This document shows positions 28,158 through 40,985 of a stretch of DNA of 64,000 bases, one piece after another; position 1 is the stretch's first letter, and each line of letters starts with the position of its first letter. The stretch is from Candidatus Competibacteraceae bacterium. GTDB lineage: Bacteria > Pseudomonadota > Gammaproteobacteria > Competibacterales > Competibacteraceae. Both the position numbers and the translations under genes were made by a program. The stretch is from positions 1-64,000 of the forward strand of contig JAPUDV010000063.1 of the NCBI GenBank assembly GCA_027492875.1. Reading direction: 5' to 3'. The notes beneath the pieces are model-generated. The model worked only from the letters and a program-made list of their open reading frames with translations, searched no databases and was not told the DNA's origin.

Positions 28158-29738
28158 ATGACTGCTCGCGACATCCACCTCGACCCCATTCTGATTCTCG
28201 ACTTCGGCTCGCAGTACACCCAACTGATCGCCCGCCGGGTGCGGGAGATCGGGGTCTACTGCGAAATTCAGCCTTGCGACGCCGACCCGGCGGTATTGAG
28301 CGCGTTTCGCCCACGGGGGGTCATCCTGTCGGGGAGCCCCGAATCGACCACGGTGGCCGACGGACCACGCATCCCCCAGATCATCCTGGATTTGGAGACG
28401 CCGCTGCTGGGCATCTGCTACGGCATGCAGGCCATGGCGATGCAACTCGGCGGTCGGGTGGAGTCGTCCGATCATCAGGAATTCGGCTACGCCCAAGTCC
28501 GGGCCCACGCCCATTCCACCCTGCTGCGCGACATCGAGGATCACGCCAGCCCGGAAGGCTACGGCCTGCTGGATGTGTGGATGAGTCACGGCGACCGGGT
28601 GATCGAACCGCCGCCCGGTTTCATCCGCATTGCCAGCACTGAGACCTGCCCCATCGCCGGCATGGCCGACGAGCACAGGCGTTGGTACGGTGTACAGTTT
28701 CATCCGGAGGTAACGCACACCCGCCAGGGCGAGCGCATTCTGCGCCGTTTCGTGCGGGACATCTGCGGCTGCTCGCCGTTGTGGACCACCGGCAACATCA
28801 TTGAGGACGGCATCGCCGCTATTCGTGCGCAGGTGGGCGGCGACGAGGTGCTGTTGGCGCTGTCCGGCGGGGTGGATTCCTCGGTGGTGGCGGCACTGTT
28901 GCACCGAGCCATCGGCGACCAGTTGACCTGTGTATTCGTGGATACCGGCCTGCTGCGCTTGCACGAGGGCGATCAGGTGATGGCGACCTTTGGTCAGCAT
29001 CTCGGGGTACGGGTGATTCGGGTGGACGCTGGAGAGCGTTTTCTGAGCGCCCTGGTGGGCATTAGCGACCCCGAGCAAAAGCGCAAGATCATCGGCGGGT
29101 TGTTTGTGGCGATCTTCGAGGAAGAAGCCGCCAAGCTGCGCGATATCCAATGGTTGGCCCAGGGCACCATCTATCCCGATGTGATCGAATCGGCCGGCGC
29201 CAAGACCGGCAAGGCCCACGTCATCAAATCCCATCATAATGTCGGTGGCCTGCCGGCGGCGATGCGGATGAAGCTGGTCGAGCCGCTGCGCGAGTTGTTC
29301 AAGGACGAGGTGCGCCGGTTAGGGGTGGAGCTGGGGCTGCCATCCGAGATGGTTTACCGCCATCCGTTTCCGGGGCCGGGGCTGGGGGTGCGCATTCTGG
29401 GCGAGGTGCGGGGGGAATATGCCGAGCCGCTGCGTCGGGCCGACCATATTTTCATCGAGGAGCTGCGCCGGGACGAGTTATACGGCCGGGTCAGCCAGGC
29501 GTTTGCGGTGTTCCTGCCGGTCAAGTCGGTGGGGGTGATGGGCGACGGTCGTCGCTACGATTACGTGATCGCCTTGCGCGCGGTCGAGACGGTGGATTTC
29601 ATGACCGCCCGCTGGGCGCATTTACCCTACGAGTTTTTGGATCGGGTATCGCGGCGCATCATCAACGAAGTGCGCGGCATCTCGCGGGTGGTCTACGACG
29701 TGTCCGGCAAGCCGCCGGCCACGATTGAGTGGGAATGA
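28158..29738 (+). CDS. guaA: GMP synthase (glutamine-hydrolysing)
   Basis: GuaA converts XMP to GMP using glutamine ammonia and ATP. The amidotransferase half has the nucleophile in [17 protein letters not shown] and the His/Glu in [10 protein letters not shown]. The synthetase half has the P-loop [16 protein letters not shown] and the dimer region [14 protein letters not shown]. It has 526 residues from the ATG; a TTG 6 bp earlier overlaps the guaB stop. It is translationally linked to tadA by an ATGA overlap. Confidence 0.98.
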   Translation: MTARDIHLDPILILDFGSQYTQLIARRVREIGVYCEIQPCDADPAVLSAFRPRGVILSGSPESTTVADGPRIPQIILDLETPLLGICYGMQAMAMQLGGRVESSDHQEFGYAQVRAHAHSTLLRDIEDHASPEGYGLLDVWMSHGDRVIEPPPGFIRIASTETCPIAGMADEHRRWYGVQFHPEVTHTRQGERILRRFVRDICGCSPLWTTGNIIEDGIAAIRAQVGGDEVLLALSGGVDSSVVAALLHRAIGDQLTCVFVDTGLLRLHEGDQVMATFGQHLGVRVIRVDAGERFLSALVGISDPEQKRKIIGGLFVAIFEEEAAKLRDIQWLAQGTIYPDVIESAGAKTGKAHVIKSHHNVGGLPAAMRMKLVEPLRELFKDEVRRLGVELGLPSEMVYRHPFPGPGLGVRILGEVRGEYAEPLRRADHIFIEELRRDELYGRVSQAFAVFLPVKSVGVMGDGRRYDYVIALRAVETVDFMTARWAHLPYEFLDRVSRRIINEVRGISRVVYDVSGKPPATIEWE

Positions 29739-30304
29739 GCCCCGCGCCGGCCACGGGCGGGCCGCCAGGTAGGGATGCGGACGAAGAGAGCAGCGCGCCG
29801 GGCGCCGAGCAGGATCGGTATTGGATGGGTCGGGCGCTGGATCTGGCGCGGCGGGCGGCGGCGGCCGGCGAGGTGCCGGTCGGTGCGGTGCTGGTGCGGG
29901 GGGGCGAGGAGATCGGCGAGGGCTGGAACCGGCCGATCGGTGGTTGCGATCCGACCGCCCACGCCGAAATGCTGGCGCTGCGGGCGGCGGCGGCGCGGAT
30001 CGGCAACTATCGTTTGGCGGGCAGCACGCTGTACGCAACGCTGGAACCCTGCCCGATGTGCGCCGGCGCTCTCGTGCATGCGCGGGTGGCGCGGGTGGTG
30101 TTCGGCGCCGCCGATCCGCGCGCCGGCGCGGCCGGTACCGTGTTCGACCTGCTGCAATCCCCCGTGCTCAATCATCGGTGCGCGGTGACGGGTGGCGTTC
30201 TGGCCGGGGAGTGCGGGCTGGTGTTGCGGGAATTTTTCCGCGTCCGCCGGCTTAAACCCGATCCACCCGCGCCCGGCGAGGAGTGCCCGCTCAGCGCTGG
30301 TTGA
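29735..30304 (+). CDS. tadA: tRNA-specific adenosine deaminase
   Basis: TadA deaminates A34 to inosine in tRNA-Arg(ACG), an essential wobble modification. Zinc and catalytic motifs are [13 protein letters not shown] and [16 protein letters not shown]. The closing [13 protein letters not shown] is typical. The 189-residue product is about 20-30 residues longer than average because of an N-terminal Gly/Pro/Asp-rich stretch. The ATG overlaps the guaA TGA, so tadA is the third gene of the guaBA operon. Its 3' end overlaps the convergent next gene by 14 bp. Confidence 0.94.
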   Translation: MSPAPATGGPPGRDADEESSAPGAEQDRYWMGRALDLARRAAAAGEVPVGAVLVRGGEEIGEGWNRPIGGCDPTAHAEMLALRAAAARIGNYRLAGSTLYATLEPCPMCAGALVHARVARVVFGAADPRAGAAGTVFDLLQSPVLNHRCAVTGGVLAGECGLVLREFFRVRRLKPDPPAPGEECPLSAG

Positions 30305-31241
30305 ATCCGCTGCTCTCTTGGCTGGGTGGCTGCTGCCACCAGGGCTGCGGCGCTTCCAGTTCGCTGCGCCGGAATTCTTCCTGCCGTTGCCGTTCGGTTT
30401 GCTGGCGGCGTATTTCTTCCCGCAAGGCCTGTTCTTCCTGTTCTCGCTGCTTGGCCAGTTGGGTTTCGCGACGCAGGCTGAGCAGCGCCTGATCGTTAGG
30501 TATGGCGCGTAGCCCGCGGTTGAGGTAGGACAGACTTTCGTCTGGTTGTCCCTGTCGCAGGCTCTGTTCCGCCGCGTTCTGGTAGTAGGCCGCAATGCGT
30601 TGGATGCCCGCGAGCGCCACCGGGTTTTCAGGCTGTAGTTCCAGCACGCGCCGATAGGTGCTCAATGCGTTGCCGCTGGTGGGAGCGGTGATCCGACGGC
30701 TATCCATTTGTTGCTGGGCTTCGGCGAGCAACTGCTCGATTTCCGCTTGCGGCGTTGGGGCAGGGGGGGCTGGTTCCTCGGCGGGAGGCGCGGCTGGCGT
30801 TTCGGTGGATGCGGTTTGGTTGTCCGGTGCGTCCGGCCGAGGTTCCGGAGTGGTCGGAGGCGCGTCGGGGTCGCTGGCGAGATTCGCGGCCGGGGCGGGC
30901 GGCGAGCCAGCGAGAGCGACGGGCACGGCGGTCGGCTGAGATGAAGGCTCTCGCGGTTGGGTGGGTCGGGAGAGTGGCGCCACCGCCGCCGCGAGCGGTT
31001 TGTAAATCCCTTCGCCGCCGAGCGACCGCGGCAGTTCATGCACGAACGGAATTTGCCAGAGAAAGAGAAGACCGGTCGCGCAGGCGGCTAGGACCGCGCC
31101 CATGTAAACGGCAAAGTGCCGCAGCCACCTGAAAAAGCCCGACGGCAAGGCCGTTCCAATGGTTTCGGAGGGTGCTCCGTCATCGCTCGTCGGCGGGCTG
31201 TCCGGAAAATGGGGGTCGGCGGTAGAGGGTGCCAGTTTCAT
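30291..31241 (-). CDS. Membrane-anchored proline-rich coiled-coil protein with TPR-like repeat
   Basis: The 316-residue protein has a cytoplasmic N-terminus, one membrane helix (about 40-64), a Pro/Ala/Glu-rich spacer (85-165), a helical repeat region (166-255: EIEQLLAEAQQQMDSRRITA, then RVLELQPENPVALAGIQRIA, SLSYLNRGLRAIPNDQALLS) and a Gln/Arg/Glu coiled coil (260-300). The spacing of the repeats recalls TPR units and resembles the short repeat between the coiled coil and FGE domain of the kinase at 9.2-11.9 kb. I used the ATG giving MKLAPSTADP. Function unknown; a scaffold for an envelope complex is possible. Confidence 0.75.
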   Translation of the reverse strand: MKLAPSTADPHFPDSPPTSDDGAPSETIGTALPSGFFRWLRHFAVYMGAVLAACATGLLFLWQIPFVHELPRSLGGEGIYKPLAAAVAPLSRPTQPREPSSQPTAVPVALAGSPPAPAANLASDPDAPPTTPEPRPDAPDNQTASTETPAAPPAEEPAPPAPTPQAEIEQLLAEAQQQMDSRRITAPTSGNALSTYRRVLELQPENPVALAGIQRIAAYYQNAAEQSLRQGQPDESLSYLNRGLRAIPNDQALLSLRRETQLAKQREQEEQALREEIRRQQTERQRQEEFRRSELEAPQPWWQQPPSQESSGFNQR

Positions 31242-31388
31242 CGCGTCAGTACGGCGGGGTAAACGATGCGCCCGCCGGACGGTTCGCGTGACCGGGCTTC
31301 GGCGGGAATTTCGCGTGGGGATTGGCAAAATTGCTCCATGCGGTAGAATATAAAGCTGTTCCGCATTCGCTCCAAGCGATTCTTCCCG

Positions 31389-31480
31389 GAGAGGTACCGA
31401 AGCGGTCATAACGGCGCCGACTCGAAATCGGATGGGGGCTTAACCGCCCCACAAGGGTTCGAATCCCTTCCTCTCCGCCA
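31389..31480 (+). tRNA. tRNA-Ser (anticodon CGA)
   Basis: The acceptor arms GGAGAGG and CCTCTCC pair over 7 bp and CCA is encoded. The anticodon loop is CTCGAAA, giving CGA for UCG codons. A long variable arm (class II tRNA) and the T-loop GGGTTCGAATCCC complete the serine tRNA shape. It stands alone, upstream of the exosortase pair. Confidence 0.95.
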
Positions 31481-31731
31481 ATTCAAGCAGTTTGACCTTT
31501 CACCGGCTGTCGGTTTCGACCACGGTTTTGGACCGTGACGAAAACGTAGTGATGGTTTCCGCGAAGGGCCGTGGCGACTCGACGCTCAGATGAGCGTAGC
31601 GCAATGCCCTCACTTAACGTCTTGTCCGGATCAATCGGCATCCCCCGCGCGGAATGTCGGCGATGTTCTTGGTAAAAGTCATATCGCCGAATCGGGCCGT
31701 GTTGAAGCAGGACACGGGTCTTGCGGCGCCG
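31481..31731. other. Intergenic, no gene seen
   Basis: This gap lies between tRNA-Ser and the convergent exosortase partner gene. I looked for an integrase, a tRNA-end duplication and small genes and found none. Confidence 0.5.
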
Positions 31732-32367
31732 TCACTCCGACCCGGGCGACGTCGGCCGCGCCCGTCGAACCCGCGGCAATAGTTCGCCCAGAAAATCCCG
31801 GTGGAACGCCGCCCAGATCAGGATCGGCGTCACCGCTGGCAGGATCAAGTACCCCAGTTGATAAGCAAGAACCAACAACTCCCGCGTCAACGGCGTGGTG
31901 CCCATCTGTAGAGCGACGGCGGGGTCCATGTCAAAGACCAGCGTTTTGAGCGCCTCGCAGGCCACGCCCCAGACCGGTACCGGTAACAGCAACAAGCCGC
32001 CCATGACTGCGCGGTACAGCTTTTCGCCCCAAGCCGTCGGCGCCGCCAAGGTCAGCGCCAGCAGCAGCGGCAAGCCGTAGGTGTACTTCAGCGCGTTGAT
32101 CGTGAACAGCAATTGTCCGTGCGTGCCGGGTGGCGTCGAACCGTCCGCCGACGTGGCCATGACGAACCGGGTGACGATATCGACCGTCGTGCCCCGTGGC
32201 TCGACGGCGGCGATGGCGTGCGGGAACACATGGCCGAGGACGAAATGAGCCCAGCCCGCGACCGGCATCAACAGCAGCGGCGCCAGCACGGACCAGAATA
32301 CGAACAGCGGCGCCAGCCACAACAGCGTGTGGAGGAGGAATCGATCGATCGGGCGGCGCGGCATCAT
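31732..32367 (-). CDS. Exosortase H-associated membrane protein
   Basis: The 211-residue protein has several membrane helices: LLHTLLWLAPLFVFWSVLAP near the start, LKYTYGLPLLLALTLAAP, VMGGLLLLPVPVWGVACEAL and LAYQLGYLILPAVTPILIWA. Its ATG overlaps the stop of the exosortase gene (ATGA), so the two are translated together. A multi-spanning protein of this kind regularly accompanies XrtH, where it probably helps sort or process target proteins; its biochemical role is not established. The frame extends further upstream, but only inside xrtH. Confidence 0.78.
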   Translation of the reverse strand: MMPRRPIDRFLLHTLLWLAPLFVFWSVLAPLLLMPVAGWAHFVLGHVFPHAIAAVEPRGTTVDIVTRFVMATSADGSTPPGTHGQLLFTINALKYTYGLPLLLALTLAAPTAWGEKLYRAVMGGLLLLPVPVWGVACEALKTLVFDMDPAVALQMGTTPLTRELLVLAYQLGYLILPAVTPILIWAAFHRDFLGELLPRVRRARPTSPGSE

Positions 32368-32870
32368 GGCGAGACCGTCGGCGTGGAGAGCGGCTCCTTG
32401 ACCGCCGGCAGCATCCGCACCCACAGCAGGTAGACGATGAGGCCATCCAGCATGATCAGCGCCTGCCACAGATAAAGGTGCGCCCATTCAAACCAGACCG
32501 GATTCCATTGCAGCAGATAAAACAGGCTGATGATTCGAACCACGTTCAGGATTTGAATGGCCAAAACACCGAGCGCGAGCCCGATGAACTTCTGTTTCCA
32601 GCCCGCCGGCGTGGCGGCGATGGCGGCCAATACGACGATCATCGCCTCGACTCCGTTGCAGCCGGGCTGAATGCTCACCGACGCTCCAGTCGTCATGTTG
32701 CTCAGCACGATGCCTTGGGCCTGCACCGTGCCATCGAAGGTTTGGAGCACGACGGCGCTCGCCTGGGCCACCGCCGCAGTGAATGGCTGGATCACCCAAA
32801 CCTGTACCGGCTCCAACAATTCGATGATGAACAGTATTATAAGAAGTATGGCGAAAACAATTAATTGCAT
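32364..32870 (-). CDS. xrtH: Exosortase H
   Basis: This 168-residue inner-membrane transpeptidase cleaves C-terminal sorting signals (IPTLxxWG type for XrtH) on exported proteins. The exosortase triad is visible: Cys71 in QPGCNGVEAM, Arg112 in LNVVRIISLF and His131 in FEWAHLYLWQ, on membrane helices. It is short, as XrtH is compared with 280-residue XrtA. No substrate with the matching C-terminal signal is encoded in this window, so targets must lie elsewhere in the genome. Confidence 0.88.
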   Translation of the reverse strand: MQLIVFAILLIILFIIELLEPVQVWVIQPFTAAVAQASAVVLQTFDGTVQAQGIVLSNMTTGASVSIQPGCNGVEAMIVVLAAIAATPAGWKQKFIGLALGVLAIQILNVVRIISLFYLLQWNPVWFEWAHLYLWQALIMLDGLIVYLLWVRMLPAVKEPLSTPTVSP

Positions 32871-33063
32871 GATGCGCGGGCCTCTTGAATCGATCCGGAT
32901 ATCAGCCGGACACGAGGACGAGTCGATCGCCGTCCTGCATAAATTCCAAAGGCTATCTTAGCGCGTCGCAAAGGTTTTTCCCCCTCCGAATTCCCGGATG
33001 CGCTCCGGTGCGCGGCCGGGCGAATACGGCCATGACAGCCGCCCGAACTCCCGCCCCCGGCTG

Positions 33064-33072
33064 TGCTAAAAT
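33064..33072 (+). promoter_or_regulatory. Candidate extended -10 promoter for gyrA
   Basis: TGCTAAAAT fits the extended -10 form TGnTAnAAT and lies 55 bp before the gyrA ATG. The -35 region is weak, as is common with extended -10 promoters. Confidence 0.35.
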
Positions 33073-33126
33073 TCACCGCTTCATGGTCGCCCCAGCGGCC
33101 AAGCCGGGTGCTGACGAGGGTTCCGC

Positions 33127-35735
<2,609 letters not shown>

Positions 35736-35739
<4 letters not shown>

Positions 35740-36821
35740 ATGAAGCGGACAGCCTGCGCGCGCTGCGCGAGCACATCGATGCACTGGACCGGCAAATCCA
35801 GACGCTGATCTCCGAGCGGGCGCGTTGCGCGCAGCAAGTGGGTGCGATCAAGCAGGCCGCTGGCGCCACCGGCAATTTTTACCGCCCCGAACGCGAGGCG
35901 CAGGTGTTGCGCCGGGTGATCGAAACCAATCCGGGGCCGCTGAGCAGCGAGGAAATGGCCCGGCTGTTCCGCGAGATCATGTCGGCCTGCCTGGCGCTGG
36001 AAGAGCCGCTGCGCATCGCCTTTCTCGGCCCGGAAGGCACCTTTACCCAGGCGGCGGCGCTGAAACACTTCGGCAAATCCATCCACAGCATCCCCTTGCG
36101 GGCCATCGATGAGGTGTTCCGCGAAGTCGAGGCCGGCTCCGCCGACTACGGCGTGGTGCCGGTGGAAAACTCCACCGAGGGGGTGGTCAACCACACCCTG
36201 GACATGTTTCTGCAATCGCCGTTGCGGGTTTGTGGCGAGGTGCAGATTCGTATCAACCATCACCTGATCACCCGCGCCGTCGATCTGGCGACCATCCGTC
36301 GCATCTATTCCCACCGGCAGTCGCTGGCACAGTGCCGCGAATGGCTGGATGCGAATTTGCCCCGGATCGAGCAGATCGAGGCGAGCAGCAACGGCGAGGC
36401 GGCGTTGCGGGTGCGCGACGAGGCGGACGCGGCGGCGATTGCCGGGCAGTGCGCGGCGGACGTCTATCAGTTGCCGACCCTGGTGCGTAACATCGAGGAC
36501 GAGCCGAACAACACCACGCGCTTCCTGATCATCGGCACCCAGCCGATCGCCCCGTCCGGCGACGACAAGACCGCGCTGCTGGTGGCCTCGCTCAATCGGC
36601 CCGGCGCGCTGTTCAATCTGTTGGAACCCCTGGCCCGGAACAAGGTCAGCATGAACCGCATCGAGTCGCGGCCCTCGCGGCGCGGCATGTGGGATTACGT
36701 GTTCTTCATTGATCTGGATGGCCATGCTCAGGACGAGCCAGTGGCCAGTACGCTGACCGAATTGCGCGAGCAGGCCAGCCTGTTCCGGGTGCTGGGCTCG
36801 TATCCCAAGGGCGTGCTTTGA
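35736..36821 (+). CDS. pheA: Bifunctional chorismate mutase/prephenate dehydratase
   Basis: PheA turns chorismate to prephenate and on to phenylpyruvate for phenylalanine. Residues 1-90 are the AroQ mutase helices ([20 protein letters not shown]). The dehydratase follows with [37 protein letters not shown] and [12 protein letters not shown]-terminal ACT domain ([25 protein letters not shown]) gives feedback inhibition by phenylalanine. Many relatives carry serC between gyrA and pheA; here the two overlap by 4 bp and serC is absent. Confidence 0.97.
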
Positions 36822-36960
36822 GGTCGATGGGCGGCGGGCAGAATTTTCCCTCCCTGGATGAAAGGGGATCGGCGTTTGGCGTCGAGTTGGTTTGAACACG
36901 GCGGTGTCCCACTGCCTTGATATGAGAAGCGATCTTCAAGCTCGAAGGAACTCATTCCCC

Positions 36961-38085
36961 ATGACCTGTGATTTCCTCTCCCTCGCCGCCCCCGGCGTGC
37001 GCACCCTGCAACCCTATCAGCCCGGCAAGCCGGAGAGTGAATTGCGGCGGGAATACGGCCTGAGCGATATCGTCAAGCTGGCCTCCAACGAGAATCCGCT
37101 CGGTCCCAGCCCCAGAGCCATGAGCGCCGTGCGGGAAGCACTCGGCCATCTGGCCCGTTATCCCGACGGTAACGGTTTCGAACTCAAGGCGGCGCTGTCC
37201 GCCAAGCTCGGCATCTCCACCTCGGCGCTGACGCTCGGCAACGGCTCCAACGACGTGCTGGAACTGGCGGCGCGAGCGTTTCTGACGCCGGAGCACGAGG
37301 CGGTGTTCTCCGAACACGCTTTCGCTGTGTATCCCATTGTTACCCAGGCCATCGGCGCGACCGCGCGCGTCGCCAAGGCCAATCCGCCCGACCATGCGAT
37401 GCCTTACGGCCACGATCCGGCGGCCCTGCTGGCGTCGATCGGTGATCGGACTCGGGTGATGTTGATCGCCAATCCCAACAATCCCACCGGCACCTGGCTG
37501 AAGGCGGCGGAACTGGAAGCCTTGCTGGAAGCCGTGCCCGCGCGGGTCATCGTGGTGGTGGATGAGGCGTATCACGAATATGTCGAAGCCGAGGCGGACT
37601 GTCCCAACGCCCTGAATTGGCTCGACCGTTTCCCCAACCTCATCGTCACCCGCACCTTCTCCAAGGCTTACGGCTTGGCCGGGCTGCGGGTCGGGTACGC
37701 GGTTTCCCATCCTCAGGTGGCCGATCTGTTGAATCGGGTGCGCCAACCGTTCAACGTCAATAGCTTGGCGTTGGTTGCGGCGGCGGCGGCGCTGGATGAT
37801 GTCGAGCACTTGGATCGCGGTCGAGCGACCAACCGTACCGGCATGAAGCAGTTACAGGATGCTTGTCGGCAATGGGGTTTGAGCTGGCTGCCATCGGCCG
37901 GCAACTTCCTGTGCGTGGATCTGAACCAGCCGGGACGGGAGGTATTCGTGGAGTTGCTGAAGCGCGGTGTCATTGCCCGTCCGGTGGACAACTACGGCTT
38001 GCCGCGCCATCTGCGGATCAGCATCGGTACCGAAGCGGAAAACGCCCGCTGGATCGAAGCCATGCACGGCATATTGCGAGGTTGA
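36961..38085 (+). CDS. hisC: Histidinol-phosphate/aromatic aminotransferase
   Basis: This is a 374-residue fold-type I PLP enzyme. The substrate-side motif LASNENPLGPSP, the Asp region NPNNPTGTW, DEAYHEYVE and the Schiff-base lysine in RTFSKAYGLAGLRVGYA are present. Located between pheA and tyrA, it probably serves tyrosine and phenylalanine transamination as well as histidine synthesis. I chose the ATG giving MTCDFLSLAAPG; an upstream in-frame start at 36892 adds 23 unrelated residues. Confidence 0.95.
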   Translation: MTCDFLSLAAPGVRTLQPYQPGKPESELRREYGLSDIVKLASNENPLGPSPRAMSAVREALGHLARYPDGNGFELKAALSAKLGISTSALTLGNGSNDVLELAARAFLTPEHEAVFSEHAFAVYPIVTQAIGATARVAKANPPDHAMPYGHDPAALLASIGDRTRVMLIANPNNPTGTWLKAAELEALLEAVPARVIVVVDEAYHEYVEAEADCPNALNWLDRFPNLIVTRTFSKAYGLAGLRVGYAVSHPQVADLLNRVRQPFNVNSLALVAAAAALDDVEHLDRGRATNRTGMKQLQDACRQWGLSWLPSAGNFLCVDLNQPGREVFVELLKRGVIARPVDNYGLPRHLRISIGTEAENARWIEAMHGILRG

Positions 38086-38086
38086 T

Positions 38087-38965
38087 ATGGCGACGGAGCG
38101 ACCGTTGATCCAGCGCTTGTGCGTGATCGGTGTCGGCCTGATCGGAGGCTCGCTGGCCCGCGCGCTCAGGCAGGCGGGCGAAGTGGGCGAGGTGATCGGT
38201 TCTGGGCGTGGCGAAGACAATCTGTGCGCCGCCGTGCGATTGGGCGTGGTAGACCGTTACGACACCGATCCCACTCGCGCGGTGGCCGATGCCGATGTAG
38301 TGGTGGTTGCCGTGCCGCTGGGCGCCATCGAGCCGGTACTGCGCGCCATCGTTCCGCATTTGGCCCCCGCTGCGGTGATGACCGATGTCGGCAGCGCCAA
38401 GGGCAGCGTGGTGGCAGACGTCGAGCGGATTTACGGCCATATCCCGCCGCATTTCGTGCCCGGCCATCCCATCGCCGGCACCGAGCAGAGCGGGGTGGAG
38501 GCTTCGTCCGCCACCCTGTTTCAAGGCCGGCGGGTGATTCTGACCCCGCTGGCGGAAACCGCCGCCCGCGCGCACCATCGAATCAAGCGGATGTGGGAAC
38601 TGACCGGCGCCGAGGTGGTGGACATGGGGGTGCGCCATCACGACGCGGTGCTGGCCGCCACCAGCCACCTGCCGCACATGCTGGCCTACACTCTGGTCGA
38701 TACCCTGGCGCGGCTCGACGACCGGGCGGAGATCTTCCGCTATGCCGCCGGCGGTTTCCGCGACTTCAGCCGCATCGCGTCCAGCGATCCAAAAATGTGG
38801 CACGATATCTGTGTGGCCAATCGCGAGCAAGTGCTGGAGATGATCGCCCTGTTTGGCGCCGATCTGGCGCGGTTGGCCGAAGCGATCCGCGCCGACGACC
38901 GCGCCGCGATTCTGGCCACTTTTCAGCGGGCCAAGCGCGCCCGCGATAACCTGTATCTCGACTGA
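38087..38965 (+). CDS. tyrA: Prephenate dehydrogenase
   Basis: The 292-residue NAD(P)-dependent enzyme oxidatively decarboxylates prephenate (or arogenate) to the tyrosine precursor. The Rossmann motif is IGVGLIGGSLARAL. The catalytic His region is FVPGHPIAGTEQSGVE, and the helical dimerisation domain contains HDAVLAATSHLPHMLAYTLV. There is no mutase or ACT domain, unlike E. coli TyrA. The ATG is 1 bp after the hisC stop, so translation is coupled. Confidence 0.95.
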   Translation: MATERPLIQRLCVIGVGLIGGSLARALRQAGEVGEVIGSGRGEDNLCAAVRLGVVDRYDTDPTRAVADADVVVVAVPLGAIEPVLRAIVPHLAPAAVMTDVGSAKGSVVADVERIYGHIPPHFVPGHPIAGTEQSGVEASSATLFQGRRVILTPLAETAARAHHRIKRMWELTGAEVVDMGVRHHDAVLAATSHLPHMLAYTLVDTLARLDDRAEIFRYAAGGFRDFSRIASSDPKMWHDICVANREQVLEMIALFGADLARLAEAIRADDRAAILATFQRAKRARDNLYLD

Positions 38966-38973
38966 CGTTCCCC

Positions 38974-40293
38974 ATGACCGACTTGACCTTTACCGTCGAA
39001 CCCGGCGGCGCGCTACACGGGTGTTTGCGGGTGCCCGGCGACAAATCGATTTCCCACCGCGCCATCATGTTCGGCGCGCTGGCCGAGGGGACGACCGCCG
39101 TGACCGGTTTTCTGGAAGGCGAGGACTGTCTGGCTACGCTGCGAGCTTTCCGCGCCATGGGCGTGCGCATCGACGGCCCGGACCAGGGCCATGTGACCGT
39201 ACATGGCGTCGGACTGCGCGGGCTGCGCGGGCTGGCCGGATCGCTGGATATGGGTAATTCCGGTACCTCGATGCGCTTGATGAGCGGCCTTCTGGCCGGG
39301 CAGGTGTTCGATACGGTGCTGTCCGGCGATGCGTCGCTGAACCGCCGGCCGATGCGGCGAGTGACGGAACCGCTGGCGCTCATGGGCGCGCGCATCGAAG
39401 CCACCGAATCAGGCACCGCGCCGTTGCGGATTCGTGGCGGCCAGCGCTTGACCGGTATCGATTATGTGCTGCCGGTGGCCAGCGCTCAGGTCAAATCTTG
39501 CCTGCTGCTGGCCGGACTTTACGCCGCCGGAGTCACCCGGATCACCGAACCGGCCCCGACCCGTGATCACACCGAGCGCCTGTTGGAAGGGTTCGGCTAT
39601 CCGCTGGTGCGCGAGGGTGGTCGCACCGTTGCGATCACCGGCGGCGGGAAACTGACGGGGACCACGATCGACGTACCGGCCGACATCTCCTCGGCGGCGT
39701 TCTTTCTGGTCGGCGCCAGCATCGCGCCGGGTTCCGATCTGCTGCTGGAACACGTTGGCATCAATCCCACCCGTACCGGCGTGCTCGATATCCTGCGCCT
39801 GATGGGCGCCGATATCGAAATGCTAAACCCGCGGTTGGCTGGCGGCGAGCCGGTGGCCGATTTGCGAGTGCGCCACGCGCCGTTGTATGGCATCCACGTT
39901 CCCGAGGCGTTGGTGCCGCTGGCCATCGACGAATTTCCAGCCCTGTTCATCGCCGCCGCCTGCGCCGAGGGGGAGACCGTGCTGACTGGCGCCGAGGAAT
40001 TGCGGGTCAAGGAAAGCGACCGCATTCAAGTGATGGCCGACGGTTTGACAGCATTGGGTATCGCTGCTGGGCCGACCACGGACGGCATCGTCATCCGCGG
40101 TGGCGCGCTGTCCGGCGGCATGGTTGACAGCCACGGCGATCACCGCATTGCCATGAGCTTCGCCATGGCCGCGCTGAGATCCCGCGACCCGCTCTCGATC
40201 CGGGATTGCGCCAATGTCAACACCTCCTTTCCCGATTTCGTGGCTTTGGCCCACGCCGCCGGGCTGGATCTGGCGGCACGGGAGATGGCATGA
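38974..40293 (+). CDS. aroA: 5-enolpyruvylshikimate-3-phosphate synthase
   Basis: This 439-residue shikimate-pathway enzyme makes EPSP from shikimate-3-phosphate and PEP. Motifs are [20 protein letters not shown] near the N-terminus, the PEP-loop [19 protein letters not shown] and [20 protein letters not shown] near the end. The sequence [12 protein letters not shown] with Ala nearby is of the class II type, a class noted for lower glyphosate sensitivity. It overlaps cmk by 4 bp. Confidence 0.97.
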   Translation: MTDLTFTVEPGGALHGCLRVPGDKSISHRAIMFGALAEGTTAVTGFLEGEDCLATLRAFRAMGVRIDGPDQGHVTVHGVGLRGLRGLAGSLDMGNSGTSMRLMSGLLAGQVFDTVLSGDASLNRRPMRRVTEPLALMGARIEATESGTAPLRIRGGQRLTGIDYVLPVASAQVKSCLLLAGLYAAGVTRITEPAPTRDHTERLLEGFGYPLVREGGRTVAITGGGKLTGTTIDVPADISSAAFFLVGASIAPGSDLLLEHVGINPTRTGVLDILRLMGADIEMLNPRLAGGEPVADLRVRHAPLYGIHVPEALVPLAIDEFPALFIAAACAEGETVLTGAEELRVKESDRIQVMADGLTALGIAAGPTTDGIVIRGGALSGGMVDSHGDHRIAMSFAMAALRSRDPLSIRDCANVNTSFPDFVALAHAAGLDLAAREMA

Positions 40294-40985
40294 GCGACAA
40301 AGCACCGGTGATCGCCGTCGATGGGCCGAGCGGGGTTGGCAAGGGCACGCTCTGTCAATGGCTGGCGGCGCGGTTGGGCTGGCATCTGCTCGACAGCGGC
40401 GCGTTGTACCGCCTGACCGCGCTGGCGGCGCAGCGCCGTGGCCTGCCGTTGGAGGACGAAACACGGGTGGCGGCGGTGGCCATCACACTGGATGTGGTGT
40501 TCGTGGCCGGCGCCGTGGGAGCTTCACAGGTGTTGCTGGACGGTATGGAGGTGGGCGACGTCCTGCGCGGCGAAGCCACCGGTAGTGCTGCGTCCCAGGT
40601 AGCGGCACTGCCGGCGGTGCGCGCCGCGTTGCTGCAACGGCAACGGAACTTCCGCCGCCCCCCCGGTCTGATCGCCGACGGTCGGGATATGGGTACGGTG
40701 GTGTTTCCACAAGCCGGACTCAAGCTGTTCCTGAACGCCAGCGCCGAAGAGCGCGCCCGCCGACGGTATAAGCAGTTGATTGAAAAAGGCATGGATGCTA
40801 ACCTTTCCGGCCTTATTGAGGAGATTGCCGAACGCGATGCTCGCGACGCCCACCGCGCGGTGGCGCCGCTTCGGCCTGCCGCCGATGCGGAAATGCTGGA
40901 TACCACCCAACTAGGCGTGGCCGAGGTCTGCGAGTGGGCGCTGGCGCTTGCGGTTCAACGGCTGGCGGTAACGGTAATCCCCTAG
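40290..40985 (+). CDS. cmk: Cytidylate kinase
   Basis: The 231-residue kinase phosphorylates CMP and dCMP. The P-loop is [17 protein letters not shown], followed by [15 protein letters not shown] and the lid region [40 protein letters not shown] is the NMP-binding hallmark. The ATG overlaps the aroA TGA. It precedes rpsA, the usual order, with a long leader between them. Confidence 0.97.
   Translation: MSDKAPVIAVDGPSGVGKGTLCQWLAARLGWHLLDSGALYRLTALAAQRRGLPLEDETRVAAVAITLDVVFVAGAVGASQVLLDGMEVGDVLRGEATGSAASQVAALPAVRAALLQRQRNFRRPPGLIADGRDMGTVVFPQAGLKLFLNASAEERARRRYKQLIEKGMDANLSGLIEEIAERDARDAHRAVAPLRPAADAEMLDTTQLGVAEVCEWALALAVQRLAVTVIP

Noticed and set aside
26542-28314. 590-codon minus-strand frame opposite guaB
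   Set aside because: guaB on the plus strand has complete catalytic motifs; the opposite frame is His/Gly-rich noise typical of antisense to GC-rich genes.
31389-31731. Integration site at tRNA-Ser
   Set aside because: No integrase, no duplicated tRNA 3' end and no composition change follow the tRNA.
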